Source: an uncultured Oscillospiraceae bacterium (GTDB lineage Bacteria > Bacillota > Clostridia > Oscillospirales > Acutalibacteraceae). Taken from it: a stretch of 14,415 nt of DNA. Below, one piece after another: positions 6,098-11,729 of this stretch. Positions within the stretch are counted from its first letter, which is position 1, and the number at the start of each line of letters is the position of its first letter. The DNA lies in the NCBI GenBank assembly GCA_900546265.1, contig URCA01000060.1:1-14415 (forward strand), read 5' to 3'. The translations under genes and the position numbers were made by a program. The notes under the pieces were generated by a model. The model saw only the letters and a program-made list of their open reading frames with translations. It was not told the DNA's origin and made no database searches.

Positions 6098-7065
6098 TGC
6101 CATTCCCCCTCCATCCGAATTTCTCCGCCCCGCAGGGCGGCCACGCCGCCGGTTCCTTCCACCAGCAGGCAGCCGTCCTCTCTTAAGTCCACGGCACGGC
6201 CGGTCATCCACCGCTCACGCCGCTTATACTGTACCGGCTTGCCCAGCACGGCCAGCCGCTCCCGGTAGGGCTCCAGATACCGGCGCTCGGGCAGGGAATC
6301 GGCGTAGGTCAGCAGGCGGTTGGCGATGCCGGCGGCCAGGTCGCAGCGGGACACCTGGGCGGGCAAAAGGGACCCGGCCCGCTCCCGCAGCTCCTCAGGG
6401 AACGCGTCGGCGGGCGTTTTGACATTGACGCCGATGCCCACCACCACGCTTTCCATGGTGCCGCTCTCCAAATCCCCCACCGCTTCGGTCAGGATGCCCG
6501 CCACCTTTCGGCCGTCCACAAGAATGTCGTTGACCCATTTCACACGGGTGGACACCCCGGCGGCTTCCTCCACGGCCTCGCAGACGGCGGCCGCCGCCGC
6601 CAAGGTGACCAGTGGCAGCTCCTCCGCCTGTACCGCCGGGCGCAGCAGCACGCTCATATACAGCCCCGTCCCGGGCGGGGAGAAAAAGGCCCGCCCCATC
6701 CGGCCCCGGCCGGCCGTCTGCCCGTCGGCCAGCAGCAGGGAGGGCGCGGCCTCCCCGTCCGCCGCCAGCTTCTTGGCCTGCGTGTTGGTGGACGGTACGC
6801 GGGCGTCCACCCGGATGGCGCAGTCCTGGTAAGCGGGCCGCAGGCGGCAGCGGATCCCCTGGGGGGTCAGTACGTCGCTGTCCCTCTCCAGCTGGTAGCC
6901 CCGGTTGGTCACCGCCGTAATGCGGTGCCCCTCGGCCTGAAGCGCTTTCATGGCTTTCCAGACGGCAGCACGGGAAACGTGCAGCCGATCGGCCAGCGCC
7001 TGCCCCGACACCGGCGCGTCCCTATGTTCCTCCAGAATTTGCAGCAACGCGGTTTTCAGCGCCAT
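6094..7065 (-). CDS. birA: Bifunctional biotin-protein ligase / biotin operon repressor
   Basis: This 323-residue protein attaches biotin to acyl carriers through biotinyl-5'-AMP and, when loaded, represses biotin genes. Residues 1-60 form a winged helix-turn-helix (SGQALADRLHVSRAAVWKAM, then a wing ending in NRGYQL), so this is a class II regulatory BirA. The ligase core follows: the adenylate loop GRGRMGRAFFSP with Gly119-Arg122 (Phe where Trp is common), and KWVNDILVDGRKVAGIL with Lys176. The C-terminal SH3-like domain spans about 275-323. The ATG at 7065 has AAGGAGAGG upstream; a longer frame to 7167 runs through the promoter and operator and is rejected. It is first in its own operon, just downstream of a BirA box, so it is autoregulated. 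Confidence 0.96.
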   Translation of the reverse strand: MALKTALLQILEEHRDAPVSGQALADRLHVSRAAVWKAMKALQAEGHRITAVTNRGYQLERDSDVLTPQGIRCRLRPAYQDCAIRVDARVPSTNTQAKKLAADGEAAPSLLLADGQTAGRGRMGRAFFSPPGTGLYMSVLLRPAVQAEELPLVTLAAAAAVCEAVEEAAGVSTRVKWVNDILVDGRKVAGILTEAVGDLESGTMESVVVGIGVNVKTPADAFPEELRERAGSLLPAQVSRCDLAAGIANRLLTYADSLPERRYLEPYRERLAVLGKPVQYKRRERWMTGRAVDLREDGCLLVEGTGGVAALRGGEIRMEGEWQ

Positions 7066-7099
7066 ATGCACCTCTCCTTGTCCGGAATCGAATGATGCC

Positions 7100-7128
7100 A
7101 TTGTAGCATACGCCGTCCCGTTTGTAAA
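7100..7128 (-). promoter_or_regulatory. Promoter of the biotin operon
   Basis: On the minus strand TTTACA (7128-7123) and TACAAT (7105-7100) are 17 bases apart. The -35 hexamer lies inside the proximal arm of the BirA box, so bound BirA should block RNA polymerase. Transcription should start near 7093, about 28 bases before the birA ATG. Confidence 0.85.
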
Positions 7129-7153
7129 CCAATAATTTATTTTTGGTTTACAA
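7122..7153. promoter_or_regulatory. BirA box (biotin operator)
   Basis: TTGTAAACC (7122-7130), 14 bases of pure A/T, then GGTTTACAA (7145-7153) form a perfect 9+9 palindrome. It matches the known Firmicute BirA operator (TTGTAAACC-N14/15-GGTTTACAA type). It overlaps the -35 element of the birA-bioYBD promoter. This explains regulation by biotin through BirA, whose HTH domain is present in the first gene. Confidence 0.95.
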
Positions 7154-7162
7154 TATTCCTTG

Positions 7163-7190
7163 AACAAAGCGCCGCCCGTTCGGGCAGCGC
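7163..7190 (-). terminator. Rho-independent terminator after the alpha/alpha-barrel gene
   Basis: On the minus strand GCGCTGCCC-GAAC-GGGCGGCGC (7190-7169) forms a 9-bp stem with one G-U pair and a tetraloop. It is followed by TTTGTT. It begins 10 bases after the stop codon at 7201 and ends 10 bases before the BirA box, insulating the bio promoter. Confidence 0.8.
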
Positions 7191-7200
7191 CTGCGGCTCA

Positions 7201-8034
7201 TCACCGGCCCAGGTTGCGCCGCAGCTCCCGGTACCGCCTGGTGGCCAGTTCGCTGGGCTGTCCCTTGCGGCAGAAATTCAGGCCGGCCAGCTTGGGCACC
7301 ACGCGTTCCACCACGATCCGGCCGTCGTCCAGCTTGGCTTCCAGCGCCGCCAGCGCTTCCAGAAACCGCTCGTCTTTCCGGGCCCGCTCGTAAAAGGAGA
7401 GCACATAGAGGTATTGGAACAGATTGTAGTTCCGGAAGGGGTACTCGACTTGCATGAACAGGGTGCCGATGCCGTAATGGCAGGGACCGATGGGCCGTTT
7501 TATCCGCCAGTGCTCCAGCAGGAACTCCACCGCCCTGTCCAGCGCCGGCTCCCGGTTGAGCCTGTCCGTAAAGCGGAAGGCGTCCAGCGCCACCAGGGTG
7601 GGGTAGGGGTTGGAATACGCCGTTTCCGGACCGCGGCCGAAGCTGAACTTCAGGCAGCGCCAGCCGCCGTCGGCACACTGGGTGTCCAGCAGGTGCCGCC
7701 AGGTTCTTTGCAGCCGGGCGTCGCCGGCATAACCCAGATGGCAGAGCAGATCGGCCGCATGGATGGTCTGGCAGGGATAGATGCCACCCTGGGGATATAT
7801 CTTAAAGCGCCCGTCCTCCTGCCAGACGCTGAAAAACAGCGCGGCGACCTGATGCATAAGCGAATCACCGGGTTCCATTCCCAGCTCCAGCAGGTACAGC
7901 GGACTTTCCAGCGCGGAAAAAGGGGCGCCCTTGAGCAGCCTCTTATCCGGTGTGGCCCACAAATCGCCGCCGTTATCCCATCGGTGGGACAGAATCGCCT
8001 CCGCGTCTGTCCTATACGCCTTTTCCACAGCCAT
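7201..8034 (-). CDS. Alpha/alpha-barrel protein, prenyltransferase/terpene-cyclase-like
   Basis: This 277-residue soluble protein has the appearance of the prenyltransferase / squalene-cyclase repeat fold. It contains a QW-type motif QCADGGW at residues 119-125 and repeat-like segments with the same spacing of aromatic and Gly-Asp residues (WDNGGDLW at 19-26, WQEDGRF at 71-77). Other notable stretches are GGIYPCQTIHAADLL and GPCHYGIGTLFMQVEYPFRNYNL. I see no DxDD protonation motif or CaaX-enzyme zinc site, so cyclase activity is not supported. Proteins of this type are often annotated only as 'prenyltransferase', and the function is unknown. The ATG at 8034 follows AGAGGG; an earlier in-frame ATG at 8079 would overlap a likely promoter. 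It lies 79 bases after the fucI-like gene and may be cotranscribed with it. Confidence 0.7.
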   Translation of the reverse strand: MAVEKAYRTDAEAILSHRWDNGGDLWATPDKRLLKGAPFSALESPLYLLELGMEPGDSLMHQVAALFFSVWQEDGRFKIYPQGGIYPCQTIHAADLLCHLGYAGDARLQRTWRHLLDTQCADGGWRCLKFSFGRGPETAYSNPYPTLVALDAFRFTDRLNREPALDRAVEFLLEHWRIKRPIGPCHYGIGTLFMQVEYPFRNYNLFQYLYVLSFYERARKDERFLEALAALEAKLDDGRIVVERVVPKLAGLNFCRKGQPSELATRRYRELRRNLGR

Positions 8035-8067
8035 GGCATTTCCCTCTTTCCAGCAGCGTTTTCTCAG

Positions 8068-8096
8068 AGTGTACCACAAACCGGGGAAAAAGTCGA
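8068..8096 (-). promoter_or_regulatory. Possible promoter in front of the alpha/alpha-barrel gene
   Basis: On the minus strand TCGACT (8096-8091), a 17-base spacer, and TACACT (8073-8068) preceded by TGG (extended -10) lie in the 79-base gap after the isomerase gene. The match is moderate. It would let the downstream gene be expressed apart from the sugar genes. Confidence 0.45.
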
Positions 8097-8113
8097 TCGG
8101 ACAGCCGGGGCGG

Positions 8114-9529
8114 CTAGGCCATCCAGCGACGGCGCAGTTCGTCGGCGCCGGGCTCCACCACGTCGGCCGTCAGGCCGGGGATATATCGGCAGGCCTCTAG
8201 AAGAATGTCGCCGTAATGCCCGTACACCCCGGACACATGGTGAATGTAGGGCCCTTCCACCAGCCGGTGCTCCCACAGCGGCCAGTTTTCCACCTTCATC
8301 CAGACATAACTGCCCAGGTTCCGCGGCCCCTCGGTGGTGACCGCCTCCCCGATGAGCAGGCGGTAATCCCCGTGATCGCCGTCGAACCGCGCGATGGTCA
8401 GCTCACCGCTTTTCAGCTCCCATTGGGCCACACCGTAGCGATCGGCGTTGTATCGGTTCAGCCCCGCCACCGCGCTCGCCTGGTCCCCCGCCAAGGAGCG
8501 GGGGAAGTTGCCGCAGTGCCAGAGCAGTTCGGCGTTGTCGTCCTCCGGATGGCGGACGGTCAAATCCGCGAAAAACTGCGGCTCCGTGTTAAAGGTCAGG
8601 GCCTGGGTCATGACGGCGGTGATCGCCCCGTGGATGTCGGTCTCGCACACCACCGGGAGCCCCTCGTCCGACAGCAGCGCGTTGGACAGGCAGGGCATGA
8701 CGCCCGTCAGATGCTGCAGAGAATCCCAGCATTGAATCGCCACGGCGCGGCAGCCGCGGGCCTCCGCCAGTGACCGCATGGCCAGCTTGAGTCCCGCCGC
8801 CCTATGGATGTCCTCCTCACTCCCGGCGGCGGTGATGGAGCGAATATACCCGCAGGTCTCCCGGAAGGCCGGCTCCCGCGCGGCCATGACGCGCTCCATT
8901 TCGGTAACCAGGTCGTCCAAAGTCACCGGGCAGCACTGGATGCCGAACCTCTCGATGAGCTCGTTCTCGTTGCAGATGACGCTGCAAAAGGGGGCCGGCC
9001 GGGTAGAAATTTGCAGGATTTTCAGCCGGGTCACCGCCTTCACCACGCTGGCCACCCGCAGGAATTTATCAATCCCCGTATGAAACTCCCGACTGTCTGC
9101 CCAGGAGTTGGTCAGATAAGTGAAGGGGACGTTATGCCGGCGCAGCACCTTGCCAGTGGCGAACAAGCCGCACTGGGAATCCCGGCTGCGCAGGCCTTCC
9201 GCGTCCGGCGCGTCATCCCGCGGCCCCCACAGCAGCACCGGCAGCCGGAATTCCCGTGCCACCTGGGCCACGCAGTTCTCCGAACCGAAATTGCAGTGGG
9301 GGAAGAACAGGGCGTCGACGTCCGCCGCCCGGAATTTTTCCACCACCGCCGGCACGTCCGCGTCCCGGAACAGCAGCTCCTCCTCGTTGATTCCCGCCAA
9401 ATCCACCAGCTCCACCGGATGGCCCGCCAGCGTCTCCTTCACCAGCCGGCCGTACCGCATAGCCTCCTCCCGGCTGAACACATCCCGCCGGGTCGGACAG
9501 TATCCCAGCCGTATCGTCGTCTTTTGCAT
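8114..9529 (-). CDS. L-fucose/L-arabinose isomerase family protein
   Basis: This 471-residue protein resembles the metal-dependent aldose-ketose isomerases of the FucI/AraA superfamily. The N-terminal Rossmann-like domains contain DVDALFFPHCNFGSENCVAQ and LPVLLWGPRDDAP. The C-terminal catalytic part has CWDSLQHLTGVMPCLSNALLSDEG followed by VVCETDIHGA, where Glu296 and Asp298 are candidate metal ligands. A His-His pair in GPYIHHVSG near residue 430 is the likely third. It is shorter than E. coli FucI (about 590 residues), as are many members annotated only at family level. The true sugar is therefore uncertain. It starts one base after the epimerase stop (TGA-G-ATG), so the two are translated from one message. 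Confidence 0.85.
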   Translation of the reverse strand: MQKTTIRLGYCPTRRDVFSREEAMRYGRLVKETLAGHPVELVDLAGINEEELLFRDADVPAVVEKFRAADVDALFFPHCNFGSENCVAQVAREFRLPVLLWGPRDDAPDAEGLRSRDSQCGLFATGKVLRRHNVPFTYLTNSWADSREFHTGIDKFLRVASVVKAVTRLKILQISTRPAPFCSVICNENELIERFGIQCCPVTLDDLVTEMERVMAAREPAFRETCGYIRSITAAGSEEDIHRAAGLKLAMRSLAEARGCRAVAIQCWDSLQHLTGVMPCLSNALLSDEGLPVVCETDIHGAITAVMTQALTFNTEPQFFADLTVRHPEDDNAELLWHCGNFPRSLAGDQASAVAGLNRYNADRYGVAQWELKSGELTIARFDGDHGDYRLLIGEAVTTEGPRNLGSYVWMKVENWPLWEHRLVEGPYIHHVSGVYGHYGDILLEACRYIPGLTADVVEPGADELRRRWMA

Positions 9530-9530
9530 C

Positions 9531-10409
9531 TCACAACCCCCATTTTTTCAGCATGGCCTTCTCGAACGCCAGCATATAGGCGGCTTCTGCGTCCAGCGCC
9601 GCCTCCGTCGTATCCTCCAGCAGGCTGCGCCAGCTGCAGACGCTGCGGCCCACTTCGCCGCCCACGGCCACAAATGGCTCCGCCACAATGCGGCCGGTAT
9701 ACCCGACGGCCTTCAGCGCCCCGAAAATTTCATCCCAGTCCAGGTGGCCCCGCCCCGGGCAGCTGCGGTTATTCTCCCCCACATGGAAGGCGACGAGCTT
9801 GTCTCCGGCCAGCCTTATGGCGTCCCCGATGGACGGCTCCTCGATATTCATGTGGTAGGTATCCAGCAGGATCCCCACGTTCTGACTGCCCACCATGTCC
9901 ACATACCGCGCCGCCTCCCGGGCCGTGTTTACCACCACGCCCTCAAACCGGTTCACCGCCTCGATGCCGTAGGTAATCCCCAGCGCCTCCGCCTTGGCCG
10001 CCAGCTTTTTCATGCACGCGACGCTGTGCCGCGTCCGTTCCTCCTTGTCGATCTCCCCGTCAGGAATGCCCCATCCGGCATAGGACACCCCGGACAGGAT
10101 TCGCCCGCCCATCAAGGCCACCCGGTCCATGATGGCGGAGAGGTACTCCATTCCTCGCTCCCGCACCGCCGAATCCGGCGAGGAGATATCATACGCCTGG
10201 TCCAGCCCCAGGCTATAGGTCAGCTCCACCCCCTGCTCGCCGGCCAGATTCTTGAGCTCCAGCAGGCGGGCCTCCTCCATGTCCAGCAGCGCCTGAGCCT
10301 GAAATTCCAGCACGTCGTAGCCGATTGCCGCCGCCTTTCGTATGTACTTCGCATGGTCCGCCGCCCAGCTCTGTTCCCAGAAATTCAGAAAAATCCCCAG
10401 CTGATTCAT
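9531..10409 (-). CDS. D-psicose/D-tagatose 3-epimerase family protein
   Basis: This 292-residue TIM-barrel enzyme belongs to the ketose 3-epimerase group of sugar-phosphate isomerase/epimerase proteins. The group interconverts ketoses such as fructose/psicose or tagatose/sorbose using a divalent metal. The four expected metal ligands are present: Glu150 (IEAVNRFEG), Asp183 (LLDTYHMNIEE), His209 (FHVGENN) and Glu244 (VAEPF). With this start they fall on the same numbers as in the Agrobacterium enzyme, which supports the ATG at 10409. AAAGGAG lies about eight bases upstream of it. The substrate-loop GENNRSCPGRGHLDWDEI also fits. A longer open frame to 10805 runs backward through the ferredoxin gene and is rejected. 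First gene of the sugar unit, behind a LacI-type palindrome. Confidence 0.92.
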   Translation of the reverse strand: MNQLGIFLNFWEQSWAADHAKYIRKAAAIGYDVLEFQAQALLDMEEARLLELKNLAGEQGVELTYSLGLDQAYDISSPDSAVRERGMEYLSAIMDRVALMGGRILSGVSYAGWGIPDGEIDKEERTRHSVACMKKLAAKAEALGITYGIEAVNRFEGVVVNTAREAARYVDMVGSQNVGILLDTYHMNIEEPSIGDAIRLAGDKLVAFHVGENNRSCPGRGHLDWDEIFGALKAVGYTGRIVAEPFVAVGGEVGRSVCSWRSLLEDTTEAALDAEAAYMLAFEKAMLKKWGL

Positions 10410-10442
10410 GCCGATTCTCCTTTCTTTCCGCGGCACATCATT

Positions 10443-10458
10443 ATTTAACCGCTTAAAT
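10443..10458. promoter_or_regulatory. LacI-family type operator before the sugar genes
   Basis: ATTTAACCGCTTAAAT is an inverted repeat (ATTTAA / TTAAAT) with a central C-G step, the usual geometry of LacI-family sites. It also resembles a CcpA cre site but is more symmetric. It lies 34 bases before the epimerase ATG, next to a possible -10 TATGCT (10469-10464), for which no good -35 is visible. No regulator gene is in the window. Confidence 0.55.
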
Positions 10459-10612
10459 AGCGTAGCATATTCAATCCCATTTAATATCATTCTGATAAAA
10501 ATTGACGGAGTATTTCCATAAAATTCAGGTATTTGCAGGGTAAATTTCTTTGTTTTTGTTCTCACAAGGAGCTGCCCGCCAGAATATTTCACCGTTTTAT
10601 TTTTTGGACAGT
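10459..10612. other. AT-rich intergenic region before the sugar genes
   Basis: About 150 bases between the ferredoxin terminator and the operator are clearly more AT-rich than the surrounding genes and hold no gene. This is presumably the control region of the epimerase-isomerase unit; I could not fix the -35/-10 pair. Confidence 0.5.
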
Positions 10613-10648
10613 AAAAAGCGGCAGAGCCCGCACAGAGGGCTCTGCCGC
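10613..10648 (-). terminator. Rho-independent terminator after the ferredoxin gene
   Basis: On the minus strand GCGGCAGAGCCC and GGGCTCTGCCGC (10648-10618) form a perfect 12-bp stem with a 7-base loop, followed by TTTTT. It starts 12 bases after the ferredoxin stop codon and ends the cupin-ferredoxin unit. Confidence 0.95.
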
Positions 10649-10660
10649 ATGAAAGCTGCG

Positions 10661-10849
10661 TTAGTCTTCCGTTTCGATTACCTGAACCGGACAGTTGTCG
10701 GCGGCTTCCTTCGCGCCGTCCTCGACATCCGGCGACGGCGCGGCCGCCACCTCCGCCAGCCCATCGTCCGCCATGCGGAACACCTCCGGGCAGGTGGCGG
10801 CGCAAAGCCCGCAGCCGATGCAGCCGTCTCGATCAATTTTTACTTTCAT
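10661..10849 (-). CDS. Single-cluster [4Fe-4S] ferredoxin
   Basis: This 62-residue acidic electron carrier has the cluster motif CIGCGLCAATCP at residues 10-21 and a final NCP at 52-54. Cys10, Cys13, Cys16 and Cys53 are the expected cluster ligands, as in the Thermotoga maritima-type one-cluster ferredoxin. In that protein Cys20 forms a disulfide with a second cysteine in the helix before the last ligand. Here Cys20 is present but its partner position is Gly45, so the disulfide cannot form. The ATG at 10849 sits 7 bases after GGAGG. A GTG two codons earlier is too close to the binding site. The gene starts two bases after the cupin stop, so the pair is one transcript. Redox partner unknown. 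Confidence 0.93.
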   Translation of the reverse strand: MKVKIDRDGCIGCGLCAATCPEVFRMADDGLAEVAAAPSPDVEDGAKEAADNCPVQVIETED

Positions 10850-10851
10850 AG

Positions 10852-11193
10852 TCACACCTCCTCCGGAAATAGGACGATAAGCAGCATTTTGAAGGGCTCC
10901 GTTGCCAACACCGCGTGCGGCTTTTTGGCCGGCATAACGATGGCTTCTCCGGCGTGCACCAGGTGCTCCCGGCCGTCGATGGTGATGACCCCCTGGCCGT
11001 CCAGCCCCAGAACCATGGCGTCCCCGCCGGATTCATGGGTGCTGATCGCCTCCCCTTGATCGAATGCAAACAGCGTCAGGCTGTGGTGGCGGGTCTGCGC
11101 CAGCGTTTTGCTGACAATCTGCCCGGGCTGGTACGATACCTCGTCGGTTACGGCCAGGCATTTCTCGTGCTCGATGTTCTTAATCCATGCCAT
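10852..11193 (-). CDS. Cupin domain protein
   Basis: This 113-residue single-domain cupin has a small beta-barrel made of ISTHESGGDAMVLGLDGQG (motif 1, about residues 50-68) and GEAIVMPAKKPHAVLA (motif 2, about 82-97). Only His53 and His93 are left of the usual metal set; motif 1 has H-x5-D rather than HxH-x3-4-E. Metal binding is therefore uncertain, and a sensor, binding or stabilising role is as likely as catalysis. No signal peptide or membrane span. The ATG at 11193 has AAGGGG upstream at a rather long distance. It is directly followed, two bases after the stop, by the ferredoxin gene, and the fixed pairing suggests a shared redox-related job. Substrate not known. Confidence 0.85.
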   Translation of the reverse strand: MAWIKNIEHEKCLAVTDEVSYQPGQIVSKTLAQTRHHSLTLFAFDQGEAISTHESGGDAMVLGLDGQGVITIDGREHLVHAGEAIVMPAKKPHAVLATEPFKMLLIVLFPEEV

Positions 11194-11320
11194 CGCAAGG
11201 CTATCCCCTTTCGCGCTATATGCCTTATCCTATCCAGGAACCGGCCGATATATTCCACCCCGGTATCAGGCTGACCATCCTGCGACCAGTCTTAACGTAA
11301 TTCTAAGTAATAAAAATAAA

Positions 11321-11352
11321 AGAAGTCGATCGTTTTACAGCAATCGGCTTCT
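11321..11352 (-). other. Hairpin with U-rich tail between tRNA-Leu and cupin
   Basis: AGAAGTCGAT (11321-11330) and ATCGGCTTCT (11343-11352) form a 10-bp inverted repeat. On the minus strand it is followed by TTTTATTTTTATT. It may be a back-up terminator for tRNA read-through. Its stem overlaps a possible cupin promoter (TTGTCA 11360-11355, 17 bases, TAAAAC 11337-11332), so the two readings compete. Confidence 0.4.
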
Positions 11353-11411
11353 CTTGACAAAATATACTGTGGTGACAAACAAGATATCCGCTCGCGGTCG
11401 AGCCACACAAT

Positions 11412-11447
11412 AAAAATGGCCGGCAACTCATTACGAATTGCCGGCCA
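11412..11447 (-). terminator. Terminator of tRNA-Leu
   Basis: On the minus strand TGGCCGGCAA and TTGCCGGCCA (11447-11417) form a perfect 10-bp stem with an 11-base loop, followed by TTTTTA. It begins seven bases after the encoded CCA end of the tRNA. Confidence 0.92.
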
Positions 11448-11453
11448 CGGGTC

Positions 11454-11537
11454 TGGTGCGGTCGACGGGACTTGAACCCGTACGTCAAAGACACACGCAC
11501 CTCAAACGTGCCTGTCTGCCAGTTCCAGCACGACCGC
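11454..11537 (-). tRNA. tRNA-Leu (anticodon GAG)
   Basis: This 84-base class II tRNA has its 3' CCA encoded. The acceptor stem GCGGTCG/CGACCGC has 7 perfect pairs with discriminator A. The anticodon stem CACGT/GCGTG (one G-U) has loop TTGAGGT, giving anticodon GAG, which reads CUU/CUC leucine codons. The long variable arm contains GTC-TTT-GAC. The T arm is ACGGG-TTCAAGT-CCCGT. It is a single-gene transcript with its own promoter and terminator, divergent from polA. Confidence 0.96.
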
Positions 11538-11578
11538 ATATGGCTCCGCCAGGCGTCCGCCTTTCGGATGCATGGGTT

Positions 11579-11607
11579 ATTATAGCATTCGTGCCGGGCG
11601 CTGTCAA
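11579..11607 (-). promoter_or_regulatory. Consensus promoter of tRNA-Leu
   Basis: On the minus strand TTGACA (11607-11602) and TATAAT (11584-11579) are separated by exactly 17 bases, a full consensus SigA promoter as expected for a stable RNA. Transcription should start near 11572, leaving a leader of about 35 bases to be trimmed by RNase P. Confidence 0.93.
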
Positions 11608-11660
11608 CTGGTTTTTTATACGAATTCCGGACAAGCGTATTCTTTCGCGCCGGGCGGTCG

Positions 11661-11689
11661 TTTCATTTTTCCGGAAAACGTGTTATACT
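11661..11689 (+). promoter_or_regulatory. Extended -10 promoter of polA
   Basis: TATACT (11684-11689) is preceded by TGT, an extended -10. The -35 position (TTTCAT, 11661-11666, 17-base spacer) is weak. The expected start is near 11696, about 34 bases before the polA ATG. It is back to back with the tRNA-Leu promoter. Confidence 0.65.
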
Positions 11690-11729
11690 AATCCGGATAA
11701 CGAAAATTTCCTTGAAGGAGGCGCTTCGC

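Noticed and set aside
7066..7167. N-terminal extension of BirA
   Set aside because: It would translate the operator and promoter; the ATG at 7065 with AAGGAGAGG fits the normal BirA N-terminus.
10410..10805. N-terminal extension of the epimerase
   Set aside because: It passes through the ferredoxin gene, its terminator and the operator, and would move the metal ligands away from the family numbering.
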